Shown: piece by piece, positions 24,844 through 33,619 of the stretch | Layout of the letters: each line of letters opens with the position of its first letter | Position numbering within the stretch: position 1 is the first letter of the stretch | Source of the DNA: Pantoea eucalypti | GTDB taxonomy: Bacteria; Pseudomonadota; Gammaproteobacteria; Enterobacterales; Enterobacteriaceae | Length of the DNA stretch: 64,000 nt | Direction of reading: 5' to 3' | Assembly: GCF_009646115.1 (NCBI RefSeq) | Contig: NZ_CP045720.1 | Coordinates: 1,550,001 to 1,614,000 of the forward strand | Position numbers and translations under genes: made by a program | Notes under the pieces: generated by a model | The model's database searches: none | Seen by the model: only the letters and a program-made list of their open reading frames with translations | Told to the model about the DNA's origin: nothing

Positions 24844-27357
24844 TCAGCGACAAACTGCCTCTGACAGATACAGCCCCGCTGGCCCTGGTTTTTCCGGCAG
24901 ACGGTAATCAGCCCGGCACTGTTGCTTCTCTCCCCATCTCGCCATCAGGGCGCCTTTTCCGTTCAGTCCGGACAGATACACCTGTCCGGCTTCACCGGTA
25001 ATGCCACTGCCTGATGACGCCTGGTTTTCCGGGGTAACCAGTGCCCCAAAAGGAACCGGTTTACCGTCCGGACGTATCAGTGTCACCAGCGCCCGCCGGC
25101 CAATATGCGTGATAAAGGTGGCCGGGATAACCGCGCCTTGTGTCGGCACTACCGTCACGTCCGTCTGTTTTATTTCTGCATCAGCCGAAAGACGAGCAGG
25201 GTCCAGGCTGACAATATTCTTCCGGTAAGGCTGCAGGCCTGACTGTGTGGTGTAGCCACGAAAATCGGTTTTCACTCCCGGCCAGCCGCCAACAGCCACT
25301 CCGGAGGCACCCGGCGCTTTCACCAGTGCCACGGTATCGTTCAGCGTCTGCCCTGCGGTGACACTACTGCGGGTAATCACGATGCCGCCTGACGCATCCA
25401 GTCCTGTCTGCCGGTAAGACGGACTGTAGCCGTAACGGCCATTCAGCTGGCCGTAGCCCCCGCTCCAGCCAAGGTTCAGGTCGCTGTCGTTGCGGTCTCC
25501 GCTCACCGCCCCCGAACGTTGACGCTGGTTCACATTCCACTGCAACTGGCGGTCATACGCCTGACCACTGAGCCCCACCTGCTGTGTATTGCCGCCGGAT
25601 GAAGGCGACGTCATCTGATAGGTCGCCCGGGTTGCCCCACCAGGCCAGCGGTCCAGTGGAATACTGACCATCATGTTAATCAGCCGGTTATCCTGCCATT
25701 TACTGCCGCTGTTCCGGTTACGGTTCTGCGTCGCATTCAGCGACAGGGAAACGCCGCGTATACTGACGCCATAGCCGGCACTGAACGACTCTGTACTCCC
25801 TTGCCCGTTGCCGTAACTGTTGCGAGAACCGCTCAGGCTGAGACTCCCCAATCCGCCCAATGACTGACTGAGCGTCAGGGTTGTCTCAGACCGGCGTTGT
25901 GCGTCACTGCCGGCTGGGTTTTCCTGCCGATAGCTGTCCATTACCTCAGACAGCGTGCTGAAACCGGATGCGTCATAGCGGGTATGGGACAGATCAAGCG
26001 AGGTGTTGGTTACCTCAACGCGCTTGCTGTAGCGCAGCCGTCCGTATCCCCCCGTTTCACTTTCACGCTCTTTCTTCTGCCCACGGCCGTGAGTCCCATC
26101 CAGAGATACCGCGCCCCACGACCCGAGCAACATACCCAGCCCCGCAGTCGTCGCCTGATAGCGCTCCGCGCCCTGCAAACCGCCGTATAGGGTCAGGCTC
26201 CACGGCAGGCCATACATAACAGTGGCCTGTGCAACCAGAGGCGAATCAACCGTGTTATCTGATGCCCGATACTGCCCGGCCATCAGGTTGTACACGCTGT
26301 GGCCTTCCTGCAGCGCAATCGCCGGCGTCTGATAAGGGACGCTGAATTCCTGAGTAGTGCCGTCGGCTTCCCATACGGTAACCTGCAAATCCCCACCCGA
26401 GCCGCCAGCGGCAAAGTCACTCAGGGCAAACGGGCCGGGCGCTACCGTGGCGTTGTAAACCGTGTAGCCATTCTGCTTCACTTCTACCCTGGCCTGAGTG
26501 CGGGCAATACCGCGCACCACGGGTGAAAAAGTCCGCTGCGAAGAGGGCAGCATATTTTCATCCGAACCCAGCATCACGCCGCGAAAAGGTACGCTGTCAA
26601 AAATTTCCGACGGCGTGAAACGCTCTCCCAGCGTCAGCCTGCTTTGCATGTCATACAGGCCCCGATCAAGATAGGTATAAGGAGTCTGCCAGCGGCCGGT
26701 CTGTCCGCGGCTCTTCTGCCACGTCGTCGAATTACGTAATCGCCATGGTCCCCAGTTAGCGCCGGGCTCCAGCTGCAGGTACTGCGATTCATTGACATTT
26801 CTACTCCCGACCCGGGATTCCACATGGCTGGTACCGGTCCGGTAATTCATCAGGATCGCCGGAACTCCCTCATCCCACAGCTCTCGGGGAGAAATGCCCT
26901 TTACTTCAGGGCGCAATGCTATCTGCGGAACGCTCAGCACCAGCTGCTGTGCCCCGAAATTAAAATCAGCTCTGGCATGCGGAATAACGCGGATGTCAGC
27001 ACAATCTTTGTTTGCGTCCAGGCCTTTGCCGGACAATGCCGGATAGTCTTCCGTCTTTATGCCGTAACGTAAAAGCTGCTTCCTGCTCAGGCAGGGCTGC
27101 AAAACAGGCATGCCCCGGGAATCTTCCTGCTGAACAAAAACCACTTCACGGGAATCCACCTGCTCACCATTGAGCAACACGTCAACCAGATAGGTTCCTG
27201 GAAGCTGCCCGCCCTGGTTAAATAGAGCGATATCCGCATCACTGACACCACCACCCAACTGTGAAGCATCAAATTCCCAGGTCCGGGCCATCACCGGCAT
27301 TGAAAACAGCCCGGCAGATACCACGATGGCCACCACAGAAAACCGAAAATATTTCAT
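24844..27357 (-). CDS. Outer-membrane usher (FimD/PapC family)
   Basis: An 837-residue usher with a signal peptide (to about VMA|RTWEF). Parts in order: N-terminal chaperone-binding domain (FNQGGQLPGTYLVDVLLNGE), the 24-strand beta-barrel with plug (SDENMLPSSQRTFSPVVRGI, TVAPGPFALSDF, LQVTVWEADG, QEFSVPY), and C-terminal domains with VPTQGAVIPATF, GKPVPFGALV and a final Cys-containing plate domain. It forms the secretion pore and assembly platform for the adhesin. It starts 15 bases after the chaperone stop. The full frame appears intact, which contrasts with the interrupted chaperone. Confidence 0.95.
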   Translation of the reverse strand: MKYFRFSVVAIVVSAGLFSMPVMARTWEFDASQLGGGVSDADIALFNQGGQLPGTYLVDVLLNGEQVDSREVVFVQQEDSRGMPVLQPCLSRKQLLRYGIKTEDYPALSGKGLDANKDCADIRVIPHARADFNFGAQQLVLSVPQIALRPEVKGISPRELWDEGVPAILMNYRTGTSHVESRVGSRNVNESQYLQLEPGANWGPWRLRNSTTWQKSRGQTGRWQTPYTYLDRGLYDMQSRLTLGERFTPSEIFDSVPFRGVMLGSDENMLPSSQRTFSPVVRGIARTQARVEVKQNGYTVYNATVAPGPFALSDFAAGGSGGDLQVTVWEADGTTQEFSVPYQTPAIALQEGHSVYNLMAGQYRASDNTVDSPLVAQATVMYGLPWSLTLYGGLQGAERYQATTAGLGMLLGSWGAVSLDGTHGRGQKKERESETGGYGRLRYSKRVEVTNTSLDLSHTRYDASGFSTLSEVMDSYRQENPAGSDAQRRSETTLTLSQSLGGLGSLSLSGSRNSYGNGQGSTESFSAGYGVSIRGVSLSLNATQNRNRNSGSKWQDNRLINMMVSIPLDRWPGGATRATYQMTSPSSGGNTQQVGLSGQAYDRQLQWNVNQRQRSGAVSGDRNDSDLNLGWSGGYGQLNGRYGYSPSYRQTGLDASGGIVITRSSVTAGQTLNDTVALVKAPGASGVAVGGWPGVKTDFRGYTTQSGLQPYRKNIVSLDPARLSADAEIKQTDVTVVPTQGAVIPATFITHIGRRALVTLIRPDGKPVPFGALVTPENQASSGSGITGEAGQVYLSGLNGKGALMARWGEKQQCRADYRLPEKPGPAGLYLSEAVCR

Positions 27358-27372
27358 TATCCAGGCGCCTTA

Positions 27373-28158
27373 TTAGTGCAACGGCGACTGAAACGTGCGG
27401 CTCTCTCCACCTTCATCAGTGATAACCGTCCACTTCACCTGACCGGCAGCGCCTTTTGGCAGGATAAAGCTGCGGGAAGAGTGCGGAGCGACATATTCCC
27501 TATCCGGAATATTCATCTCCCCCACGCTGAGTGAGGACAAATTCATATAAAATGCGGAAGGGTTAGTTACCGTCAGCTTATCGCCCTGGCGTTGCCACTT
27601 AAGCGCGGATACGGCATCCATCATCGTTCCTCTCACGCCGGACGGGCGCACCAGCAGCTTAATACAGCTGTTTGCGCTGACTTCCAGGTTCAGCGTGACT
27701 GCTGTGGGCTTTAACGGTGTCCCTTTCTCATCCTGAGCCCAGACATCACTATCTTTAGGCGGAATACCGGTCACGCAAAGCCAGTGCAGCGTTTCACGGT
27801 CACCGGCCATTTGACCGCCGGTACGAATAATTCGCAGGCGGTTCTGCTACTGTGCATCCAGACGGAAAACTGGCGGGGTGACAATAAAAGGCGCAGGTGT
27901 TTTTTTATCTTCCGCAAGCACCTTTCCCTGCACCAGTATGGGGTAAGCCTGCGCATTGGTGATGGATAAAGACGCTCCGCTGGAGTCCGGGTTATATATC
28001 ACTCGTGAGGCACCCAGTTTGACCTCGAATACTTTGGTATTGGTGACCGTCTTCAGCTCCTGCGCAAAAGCCGGAGTAGCGCCATTACTGATTAATATCG
28101 CGGCGGCCAGTACAGCCCCGGCTGCCCTATAAGTTTTTTTATTACAAAGTAAATACAT
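27373..28158 (-). pseudogene. FGL-type periplasmic chaperone interrupted by an in-frame amber codon
   Basis: A PapD-like chaperone of about 260 codons: signal peptide ending TPAFA|QE, the G1-donor and domain-1 motifs VFEVKLGASRVIYNPDSSG and PILVQGKV, then LCVTGIPPKD and NSCIKLLVRPSGVR. The paired Cys in those two motifs and the long N-terminal arm mark the FGL subfamily (Caf1M, PsaB, AfaB). Codon 104 is TAG (27849-27847) within FRLDAQ-stop-QNRLRIIRTGG; the frame is unchanged on both sides, so one CAG-to-TAG change explains it. The downstream part alone could start at ATG 27810 but would lack domain 1. It is either a fresh null allele, an amber allele read in a suppressor background, or a sequencing error. 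Confidence 0.85.
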
Positions 28159-28280
28159 AACACATCCCTATCAGAGAATAATTATTCCTGACTAAACGTA
28201 ATCGTAAAATACCCTTGTTAATTTTTAGGTAAACGTAAAATTAATAAAGAAATTCATTTTAAAAATACACGGCCAGATTT

Positions 28281-28388
28281 TTAAGAAGAGAAAAGCTTCA
28301 GATAAAAAGCGGCACAGGTAGTTAGCGAGCCCGATGAGCCACAGGTGGAAAGGGCAGTCGTGCAATAATGTTTAAATTTAAGTTTCAT
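28281..28388 (-). CDS. Possible 35-codon small ORF upstream of the chaperone
   Basis: A 35-residue ORF, MKLKFKHYCTTALSTCGS then SGSLTTCAAFYLKLFSS, preceded by AGAGGA nine bases before the ATG. It has three Cys residues and a basic start. No family is recognised, and coding status is uncertain; it could be a leader peptide of the adhesin mRNA or chance. Confidence 0.25.
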   Translation of the reverse strand: MKLKFKHYCTTALSTCGSSGSLTTCAAFYLKLFSS

Positions 28389-28998
28389 ATTCAGTAATCC
28401 TCTGGTGTGTTTTCGGGTTATTTATAATGCCCATAAAGCATGTTGAAGAAATCACCAGGTCATTGCTTTTCACATTCATATAGATGGCGCGGATTCAGGT
28501 ACATCTATAATCACCGAGCTGAAGCAAGATGCGTACCCACCTTAACCCCCACACTGGCCGGGGCTTGCTGCCTCAGGATGGAAACAGTGTTATACAGGAA
28601 AACCAATAACGGAATGTAATTCGAATTTATCTGTATTTTTAGTTTAATGATCTATTTTTGTTATTTTTTTAGCTTAAACAGTCGCCGATTGTTGCAGGCT
28701 GCCCACTACCTGACATCCGGAGGAGAGTTTAAAAGAGCATCTCCTGCCGTGAATCTGGTTGAATCGTCGTAATTCCCTTCTGACAGCGGAAGGTTCAGCT
28801 GTGCGAATATACTCATACTTTCATTAGCAACGGCGTTCCGACATCAGGACAATGATTTCCCTGAAACAGAGTCAGTGGGTATCAACGCGTTCCCGTGCTT
28901 TTTATTCGCTTGTTTTAAAAATGCTACGTGCAAAAAGGGTTTTACTGTATTATGTTGTGAGATAAATCTGAGATTGAATTTATTTAATCGGGGGGGAT
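28389..28998. other. AT-rich control region between adhesin operon and its regulators
   Basis: Divergent intergenic DNA of low GC that should carry the promoters of the minus-strand adhesin operon and of the plus-strand PsaE-like gene. Runs such as TTTTTGTTATTTTTTTAG near 28650 resemble H-NS-prone sequence. No specific operator could be named. Confidence 0.45.
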
Positions 28999-29787
28999 GT
29001 GAAGGTGTTGTATACCATTAATGGTTCAATAGTGTTTAATACGGATGACAGTACTCTCCGACATATACCGACGAAAGATACCGTTCAGATTAACCTGCCT
29101 TCGGCGCGATTACTGGCACTCATTCTTGATTCCAATGGCGATATTCTGACAAGAGAATATTTGATTGTTGAAGTCTGGGATAAACATAACCTCAGAGGGT
29201 CAAATGCAAATTTAACGCAATACCTGAGTATAATGAGACGTGCATTATCCGCATTTGGATGTGATGAAATTGTCATTACCATTCCTAAAATTGGTATTAA
29301 GTTAAATACTAATCATTCTGTCGTTAAATCCCCCTCCTTTGACGGAATAGAGTCATCCCCACCGGCTCATTTACCTAAGGCATTATTAAATAAACCTGGA
29401 TCTTTTCTTTCATGGAAAGTCATTGTTCTTTGCCTGTATATCATTTCACCCGTTTTTATTGCAACTGCGGTGTTAGTCTTTAAAAACAATACGTCTTCAT
29501 TGGATAATATCAACATTTATCTGAAATCAGATTTTCTTGCAGAGGGGTGCGAGGTGGTTTTTGTTAAGGATCTCAATGAAAATAAGATGAAAGAAGTAAA
29601 AAGTAAAATAACTGCTCTTTTAGCAGAAAATAATTTAGTCTGTGATAAAAATAAAAAAATCTATTTTGATAACTATACATCTTTTTCGCCAAAAGATGAT
29701 GGCCGAACATTAATTTCGTATTGCAAGCTTGGAAAAGAGAGGAATGTAACCAGTTGCAATAATTTCTTCCATATTAACGAGAATTAA
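28999..29787 (+). CDS. PsaE/ToxR-like membrane-bound transcriptional activator
   Basis: A 262-residue one-component regulator. Residues 1-105 form an OmpR/PhoB-type winged helix (INLPSARLLALILDSNGDIL, TREYLIVEVWDK, NLTQYLSIMRRALSAFG, ITIPKIGIKLN). One transmembrane helix is at about 138-162 (WKVIVLCLYIISPVFIATAV), and the periplasmic part has several Cys. This is the plan of PsaE/MyfE/CadC/ToxR. In Yersinia PsaE with PsaF activates the psaABC polyadhesin genes; the neighbours here fit. The start is unsure: GTG 28999 follows GGGGGG very closely, and GTG 29005 has better spacing. Codon use is AT-rich. Confidence 0.82.
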   Translation: MKVLYTINGSIVFNTDDSTLRHIPTKDTVQINLPSARLLALILDSNGDILTREYLIVEVWDKHNLRGSNANLTQYLSIMRRALSAFGCDEIVITIPKIGIKLNTNHSVVKSPSFDGIESSPPAHLPKALLNKPGSFLSWKVIVLCLYIISPVFIATAVLVFKNNTSSLDNINIYLKSDFLAEGCEVVFVKDLNENKMKEVKSKITALLAENNLVCDKNKKIYFDNYTSFSPKDDGRTLISYCKLGKERNVTSCNNFFHINEN

Positions 29788-29788
29788 T

Positions 29789-30283
29789 ATGATGTTTCCA
29801 AACGTGAGAGTTCTGATAGCTATTTCAACTGTCTGTACGGCAATTCTTCTGGGTTTTATATTTTTTGGGTCTGAAAATAATTTAATATTGCCACTGAGAT
29901 GTTACTCTTTTACCCAATACGATCTGGGTGGTGAGGGACAGACGCTTAAATTTAATGTCGCCCAGGATCTCAGACTATACAAGGACGGAACCGGATATTT
30001 TTTACTGAATGGACGGGTGTTAATCAATAATGAGGAAAAAAATTTAGGAAGAACCCTCATACTGAATAGGGGGGAAGTAAGGGGCAGTAATACAGCGCAT
30101 TACTCTATAAGCCGCATCATTATCTCTCCCACTGACAATACAGATAATCCAACCTTTGAGAAGCTGTTGGCTGAATTTACCGGCGACCCGGAAACCTTAC
30201 AACTTGATGTGATTAATGTCGGACATCATACTTTTATGATGGGAAGCCCACTTTCGTTTGTCTTTACCTGCGTGGCTTTTTAA
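29789..30283 (+). CDS. PsaF/MyfF-like membrane partner of the regulator
   Basis: A 164-residue protein with an N-terminal membrane anchor at about 8-28 (VLIAISTVCTAILLGFIFF) and a periplasmic domain (CYSFTQYDLGGEGQTL, GYFLLNGRVLINN, SISRIIISPTDN). Length, topology and its start one base past the PsaE-like stop all match PsaF/MyfF, which stabilise or tune PsaE in response to pH and temperature. Sequence identity cannot be measured here, so the call rests on position and layout. AT-rich like its partner. Confidence 0.72.
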   Translation: MMFPNVRVLIAISTVCTAILLGFIFFGSENNLILPLRCYSFTQYDLGGEGQTLKFNVAQDLRLYKDGTGYFLLNGRVLINNEEKNLGRTLILNRGEVRGSNTAHYSISRIIISPTDNTDNPTFEKLLAEFTGDPETLQLDVINVGHHTFMMGSPLSFVFTCVAF

Positions 30284-30537
30284 CTGATTGCATGAAAGCT
30301 CGCAGAACCTTTGCACTAAAGAAAGAACCAGGCACTGGCGCCATTTTCTCTGGCAGGCAGCAAAGGAAAAGGATGGCGGAAAGGCACAGCACAAATGCTA
30401 AACCGCTTCCTGGCTAACATCAGTGGGGGTCGATAGACAAGCTATCTACAGGGCCGCCTGAGTAGCGCCCACAGCACATCGTTATTTGATGGTTCACATC
30501 TGAACCTGTCAGTGATTCGCCGACCTGTAACACAAAA

Positions 30538-30575
30538 GCAAAAAGCCCGCTCAGGTTTCCCTGAGCGGGCTTTTT
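30538..30575 (-). terminator. Terminator of the second tRNA-Asn gene
   Basis: A perfect stem (AAAAAGCCCGCTCAGG / CCTGAGCGGGCTTTTT, loop TTTC) with T runs on both sides directly downstream of the tRNA. The stretch 30284-30537 before it shows no gene. Confidence 0.88.
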
Positions 30576-30582
30576 CTAATTC

Positions 30583-30658
30583 TGGCTCCTCTGACTGGAC
30601 TCGAACCAGTGACATACGGATTAACAGTCCGCCGTTCTACCGACTGAACTACAGAGGA
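30583..30658 (-). tRNA. tRNA-Asn (anticodon GTT), second copy
   Basis: Identical over 76 bases to the copy at 137-212 and in the same orientation, with encoded CCA and anticodon GTT. The two copies enclose 30.4 kb. tRNA-Asn genes near nac/cbl are a known landmark of enterobacterial chromosomes and a frequent insertion point for islands. Confidence 0.97.
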
Positions 30659-30676
30659 ATCGCTTGAACGGGGCGA

Positions 30677-30705
30677 ATATTAGCGGCGTAGATCCTGCTT
30701 GTCAA
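30677..30705 (-). promoter_or_regulatory. Sigma-70 promoter of the second tRNA-Asn gene
   Basis: Minus-strand TTGACA (30705-30700), 17-base spacer, TAATAT (30682-30677), then a TCGCCCC discriminator. It matches the promoter of the first copy. Confidence 0.8.
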
Positions 30706-31164
30706 AGCCCTGTTTACTGATTTGCGTTCAGATGCTCGTAAAAGCAGCGGATTGGCGGTTTTTAGTCACTTCTGATGGATTTTCAAACTGCCAACAGGAT
30801 CTCACTTTGCTGGCATTTCTCATTAGATGTTAGATGCATGTCAAAGTTTTGTTATTTGCCGATGTTAAAACAAGCGTTTCAGTGCTTTTATGATAAAAAT
30901 TTCAAAACGAGATCATATGGAACAAATGAACTGCTTATCATCACGGTCGTCATCATCGGCCAGAAGTGAAACGGCATTTTGAAACTAACTGTTTGCAGAT
31001 CAAGTGATTGTGAAAAGGAGTGGTCGATCACAAAAATAGCCAGAACCTGAAGTCTTACCTCAAATTTTCCGAAACAGACGCCAGACAGGCTGGGTGAATG
31101 TAAAAGATATTTTTCATTCGTGGTCCGCAGCCACTGAGCAAGTTAACAAATAAGAAGGGTCCCT
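30706..31164. other. Intergenic region upstream of the sugar transporter
   Basis: No gene supported; a 64-codon plus ORF (30775-30969) lacks a ribosome-binding site. The region must hold the promoter of the operon starting at 31165. GTGGTCGATCAC at 31021-31032 is a short palindrome, but its half-site spacing is wrong for CRP. Confidence 0.45.
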
Positions 31165-32088
31165 ATGAACATTAAAAAAACGATTGTCGCCTCACTGTTA
31201 GCCTGCATGTTACCTGCCGCCGCTATGGCAAAAGATATTTCGGTTGGCGTCTCAATGGCGCTGTTTGATGACAACTTCCTGACCATTCTGCGTACCTCAA
31301 TGCAGAAAGAGATGCAGAAAGATGGCGTCAAAGGGCAGGTTGAGGATGCAAAAGGCGACGTTTCACAGCAGCTGCAGCAGGTACAAAACTTTATCGGACA
31401 GGGTGTTGATGCGCTGATCGTTAACCCGGTCGATACCAATGCGGTGAAACCGATTATGGATCAGGCGAGCAAAGCGGGTATTCCGCTGATCTTCGTAAAC
31501 CGCCGCCCTGGGGCTGAACTGACCGGAAAAATGGCTTATGTCGGATCCGACTCAGAACTGGCCGGACGCTTACAGATGGAAGCGCTGGCGAAGGCGATGA
31601 ACGGCAAAGGCAACGTTGCCATCCTGATGGGTGACCTGGCAAACGAAGCGACCCGCGACCGTACTAAAGGCGTGGAAGAAGTCGCAGCTAAATTCCCTGG
31701 CATCAAAATCGTTCAGAAACAGACCGCCAAATTTACCCGTAACGATGCGGTGGATGTGGTCAGTAACTGGATGACTGCCGGTGATCAGATCAATGCCATC
31801 GCCTCGAACAACGATGAAATGGCGATTGGTGCGCTGCAGGCGCTGGGTAAAAACCCGGACAAAATCCTGATCGCGGGTGTCGATGGCACACCGGATGCGC
31901 TGCAGATGCTGAAGCAGGGCAAGATGGTCGCCACAGTATTCCAGGATGCGCAGGGCCAGGGTGAAGGTGCGGTGCAGACGGCAATCAAACTGGTGAAAGG
32001 TGAGAAAGTCCAGAAAATCATCAACATTCCTTACCAGCTGATTACCAAAGAAAACATGGAACAGTTTACCAACCGTAACCTGAAATAA
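31165..32088 (+). CDS. Sugar ABC transporter substrate-binding protein (RbsB type)
   Basis: A 307-residue periplasmic protein; signal peptide to about AAAMA|KD. Type-I binding fold of the RbsB/IbpA family (ISVGVSMALFDDNFLTIL, GVDALIVNPVDTNAVKP, IPLIFVNRRP, AYVGSDSELAGRLQ, IASNNDEMAIGALQAL, IAGVDGTPDAL). The ligand is a pentose, hexose or cyclitol. The permease in the same operon looks most like inositol transporters, so myo-inositol is a candidate. AGAAGGGT precedes the ATG. Confidence 0.92.
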   Translation: MNIKKTIVASLLACMLPAAAMAKDISVGVSMALFDDNFLTILRTSMQKEMQKDGVKGQVEDAKGDVSQQLQQVQNFIGQGVDALIVNPVDTNAVKPIMDQASKAGIPLIFVNRRPGAELTGKMAYVGSDSELAGRLQMEALAKAMNGKGNVAILMGDLANEATRDRTKGVEEVAAKFPGIKIVQKQTAKFTRNDAVDVVSNWMTAGDQINAIASNNDEMAIGALQALGKNPDKILIAGVDGTPDALQMLKQGKMVATVFQDAQGQGEGAVQTAIKLVKGEKVQKIINIPYQLITKENMEQFTNRNLK

Positions 32089-32120
32089 TCGTTCCCGACC
32101 CAGCTGTACGGAGGTGATGT

Positions 32121-33605
32121 ATGAACGCGTTTGCGCTTGAAGCCGAAGGCATCAGCAAGTTCTTCCCCGGCGTTAAAGCCCTCGACAACGTCTCGTTGCG
32201 GGTGCGTCCGGGAACGGTACATGCCTTGATGGGCGAAAATGGCGCGGGCAAATCCACTTTAATGAAGTGCCTTATCGGGATGTACCGTCCCGATAAGGGC
32301 ACCATCAAAATTAAAGGGGAGCCGGTGCAGTTTCAGGACACCATGGACGCGTTGCGTTCCGGCATTTCGATGATTCACCAGGAACTCAATCTGGTGCCCT
32401 ACATGACCGTCGCTGAGAATATCTGGCTGGGTCGTGAGCCAATGAAGTTTGGTTTTGTTGATCACGCCCGGCTGAATCAGAAGACGCAGGAGCTGCTCAA
32501 CCGGCTGAATATCCGCCTGAAAGCGGAGAGCATGGTGGGCGAGCTGAGCATTGCGTCACAGCAGATGGTCGAGATTGCCAAAGCGGTCTCTTGGGATTCA
32601 GATATCGTCATCATGGATGAGCCCACCTCCGCGCTCACCGAAACTGAAGTGGCGCACCTGTTTACCATCATTCGTGATCTGCGGGAGCAAGGCAAAGCAA
32701 TCATCTACATCAGTCACAAGATGGATGAAATTTTTAACATCACTGATGAAGTCAGTATTTTCCGCGACGGCGCCTGGATTGCCAGTGATGAGACGGCGAA
32801 ATATACCCGTCAGTCGCTGATTACGCAGATGGTGGGACGTGAACTGACCCAGCTGTTCCCGAAATTCAACAGCGCCATCGGAGAAGATGTCCTGACGGTT
32901 CGCAATCTCACCTGCAAAGATCGTTTTACTGATGTCAGTTTCAACGTCCGCAGGGGTGAAATTCTCGGCGTCGCCGGACTGGTGGGTGCCGGTCGCAGCG
33001 AAGTGATGGAGAGCCTGTTCGGCATGGAGAGCTTCGACAGCGGCGAGATCTTAATTGATGGCGTGCCGGTGACGATCGACTCACCTTCCACGGCGATTGA
33101 AAAGGGCATGGCGTTTCTGACCGAAGATCGCAAAAAGTCCGGGCTGTTTCTGGTGCTGTCGGTGATGGAGAACATGAGCATCGTCAACATGCCGGAGTAC
33201 AGCGGTAAAAGCGGGTTTGTCAGCCATGTGAAGATGGCGCAGGACTGCATGGACCAGATCCGTCGCCTGAATATCAAAACACCGACCATGGATCAGATCA
33301 TCAACAACCTCAGCGGCGGTAATCAGCAGAAAGTCCTGATTGCCCGCTGGCTGCTGGCGCAACCGAAGATTCTGATTCTGGACGAACCGACGCGCGGCAT
33401 TGATGTCGGCGCTAAAGCGGAGATTTACCGCTTAATCAGTGAACTTGCCAACCGTGGCGTGGCTATCATCATGGTCTCCTCTGAACTGCCGGAAATCCTT
33501 GGCATGAGCGACCGGGTGATGGTGATGCACGGCGGGCGTATAACCGGCATCCTCGATAAAGAAGAAGCCGATCAGGAAACCATTCTGTCGTTGGCATCCG
33601 AGTGA
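32121..33605 (+). CDS. Sugar ABC transporter double ATPase (RbsA/MglA type)
   Basis: A 494-residue protein with two tandem ATPase domains. Domain 1: Walker [10 protein letters not shown], signature [14 protein letters not shown], Walker [15 protein letters not shown]. Domain 2: degenerate Walker [10 protein letters not shown], signature [15 protein letters not shown], Walker [16 protein letters not shown]. This asymmetric plan is normal for RbsA/MglA/IatA. It lies 32 bases after the binding-protein gene with GGAGGTG upstream of ATG, and its stop overlaps the approach to the permease gene. Confidence 0.94.
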   Translation: MNAFALEAEGISKFFPGVKALDNVSLRVRPGTVHALMGENGAGKSTLMKCLIGMYRPDKGTIKIKGEPVQFQDTMDALRSGISMIHQELNLVPYMTVAENIWLGREPMKFGFVDHARLNQKTQELLNRLNIRLKAESMVGELSIASQQMVEIAKAVSWDSDIVIMDEPTSALTETEVAHLFTIIRDLREQGKAIIYISHKMDEIFNITDEVSIFRDGAWIASDETAKYTRQSLITQMVGRELTQLFPKFNSAIGEDVLTVRNLTCKDRFTDVSFNVRRGEILGVAGLVGAGRSEVMESLFGMESFDSGEILIDGVPVTIDSPSTAIEKGMAFLTEDRKKSGLFLVLSVMENMSIVNMPEYSGKSGFVSHVKMAQDCMDQIRRLNIKTPTMDQIINNLSGGNQQKVLIARWLLAQPKILILDEPTRGIDVGAKAEIYRLISELANRGVAIIMVSSELPEILGMSDRVMVMHGGRITGILDKEEADQETILSLASE

Positions 33606-33619
33606 GGCGCGAGACCACT

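Noticed and set aside
27373..28158. Frameshift in the chaperone gene
   Set aside because: At first the two ORFs looked frameshifted, but codon counting shows that they share one frame and are split only by TAG.
213..30582. Prophage or integrative element between the tRNA-Asn genes
   Set aside because: No integrase, excisionase, phage structural or conjugation genes were found in the interval.
31021..31032. CRP site upstream of the sugar transporter
   Set aside because: The palindrome GTGGTCGATCAC has the wrong spacing between half-sites for CRP.
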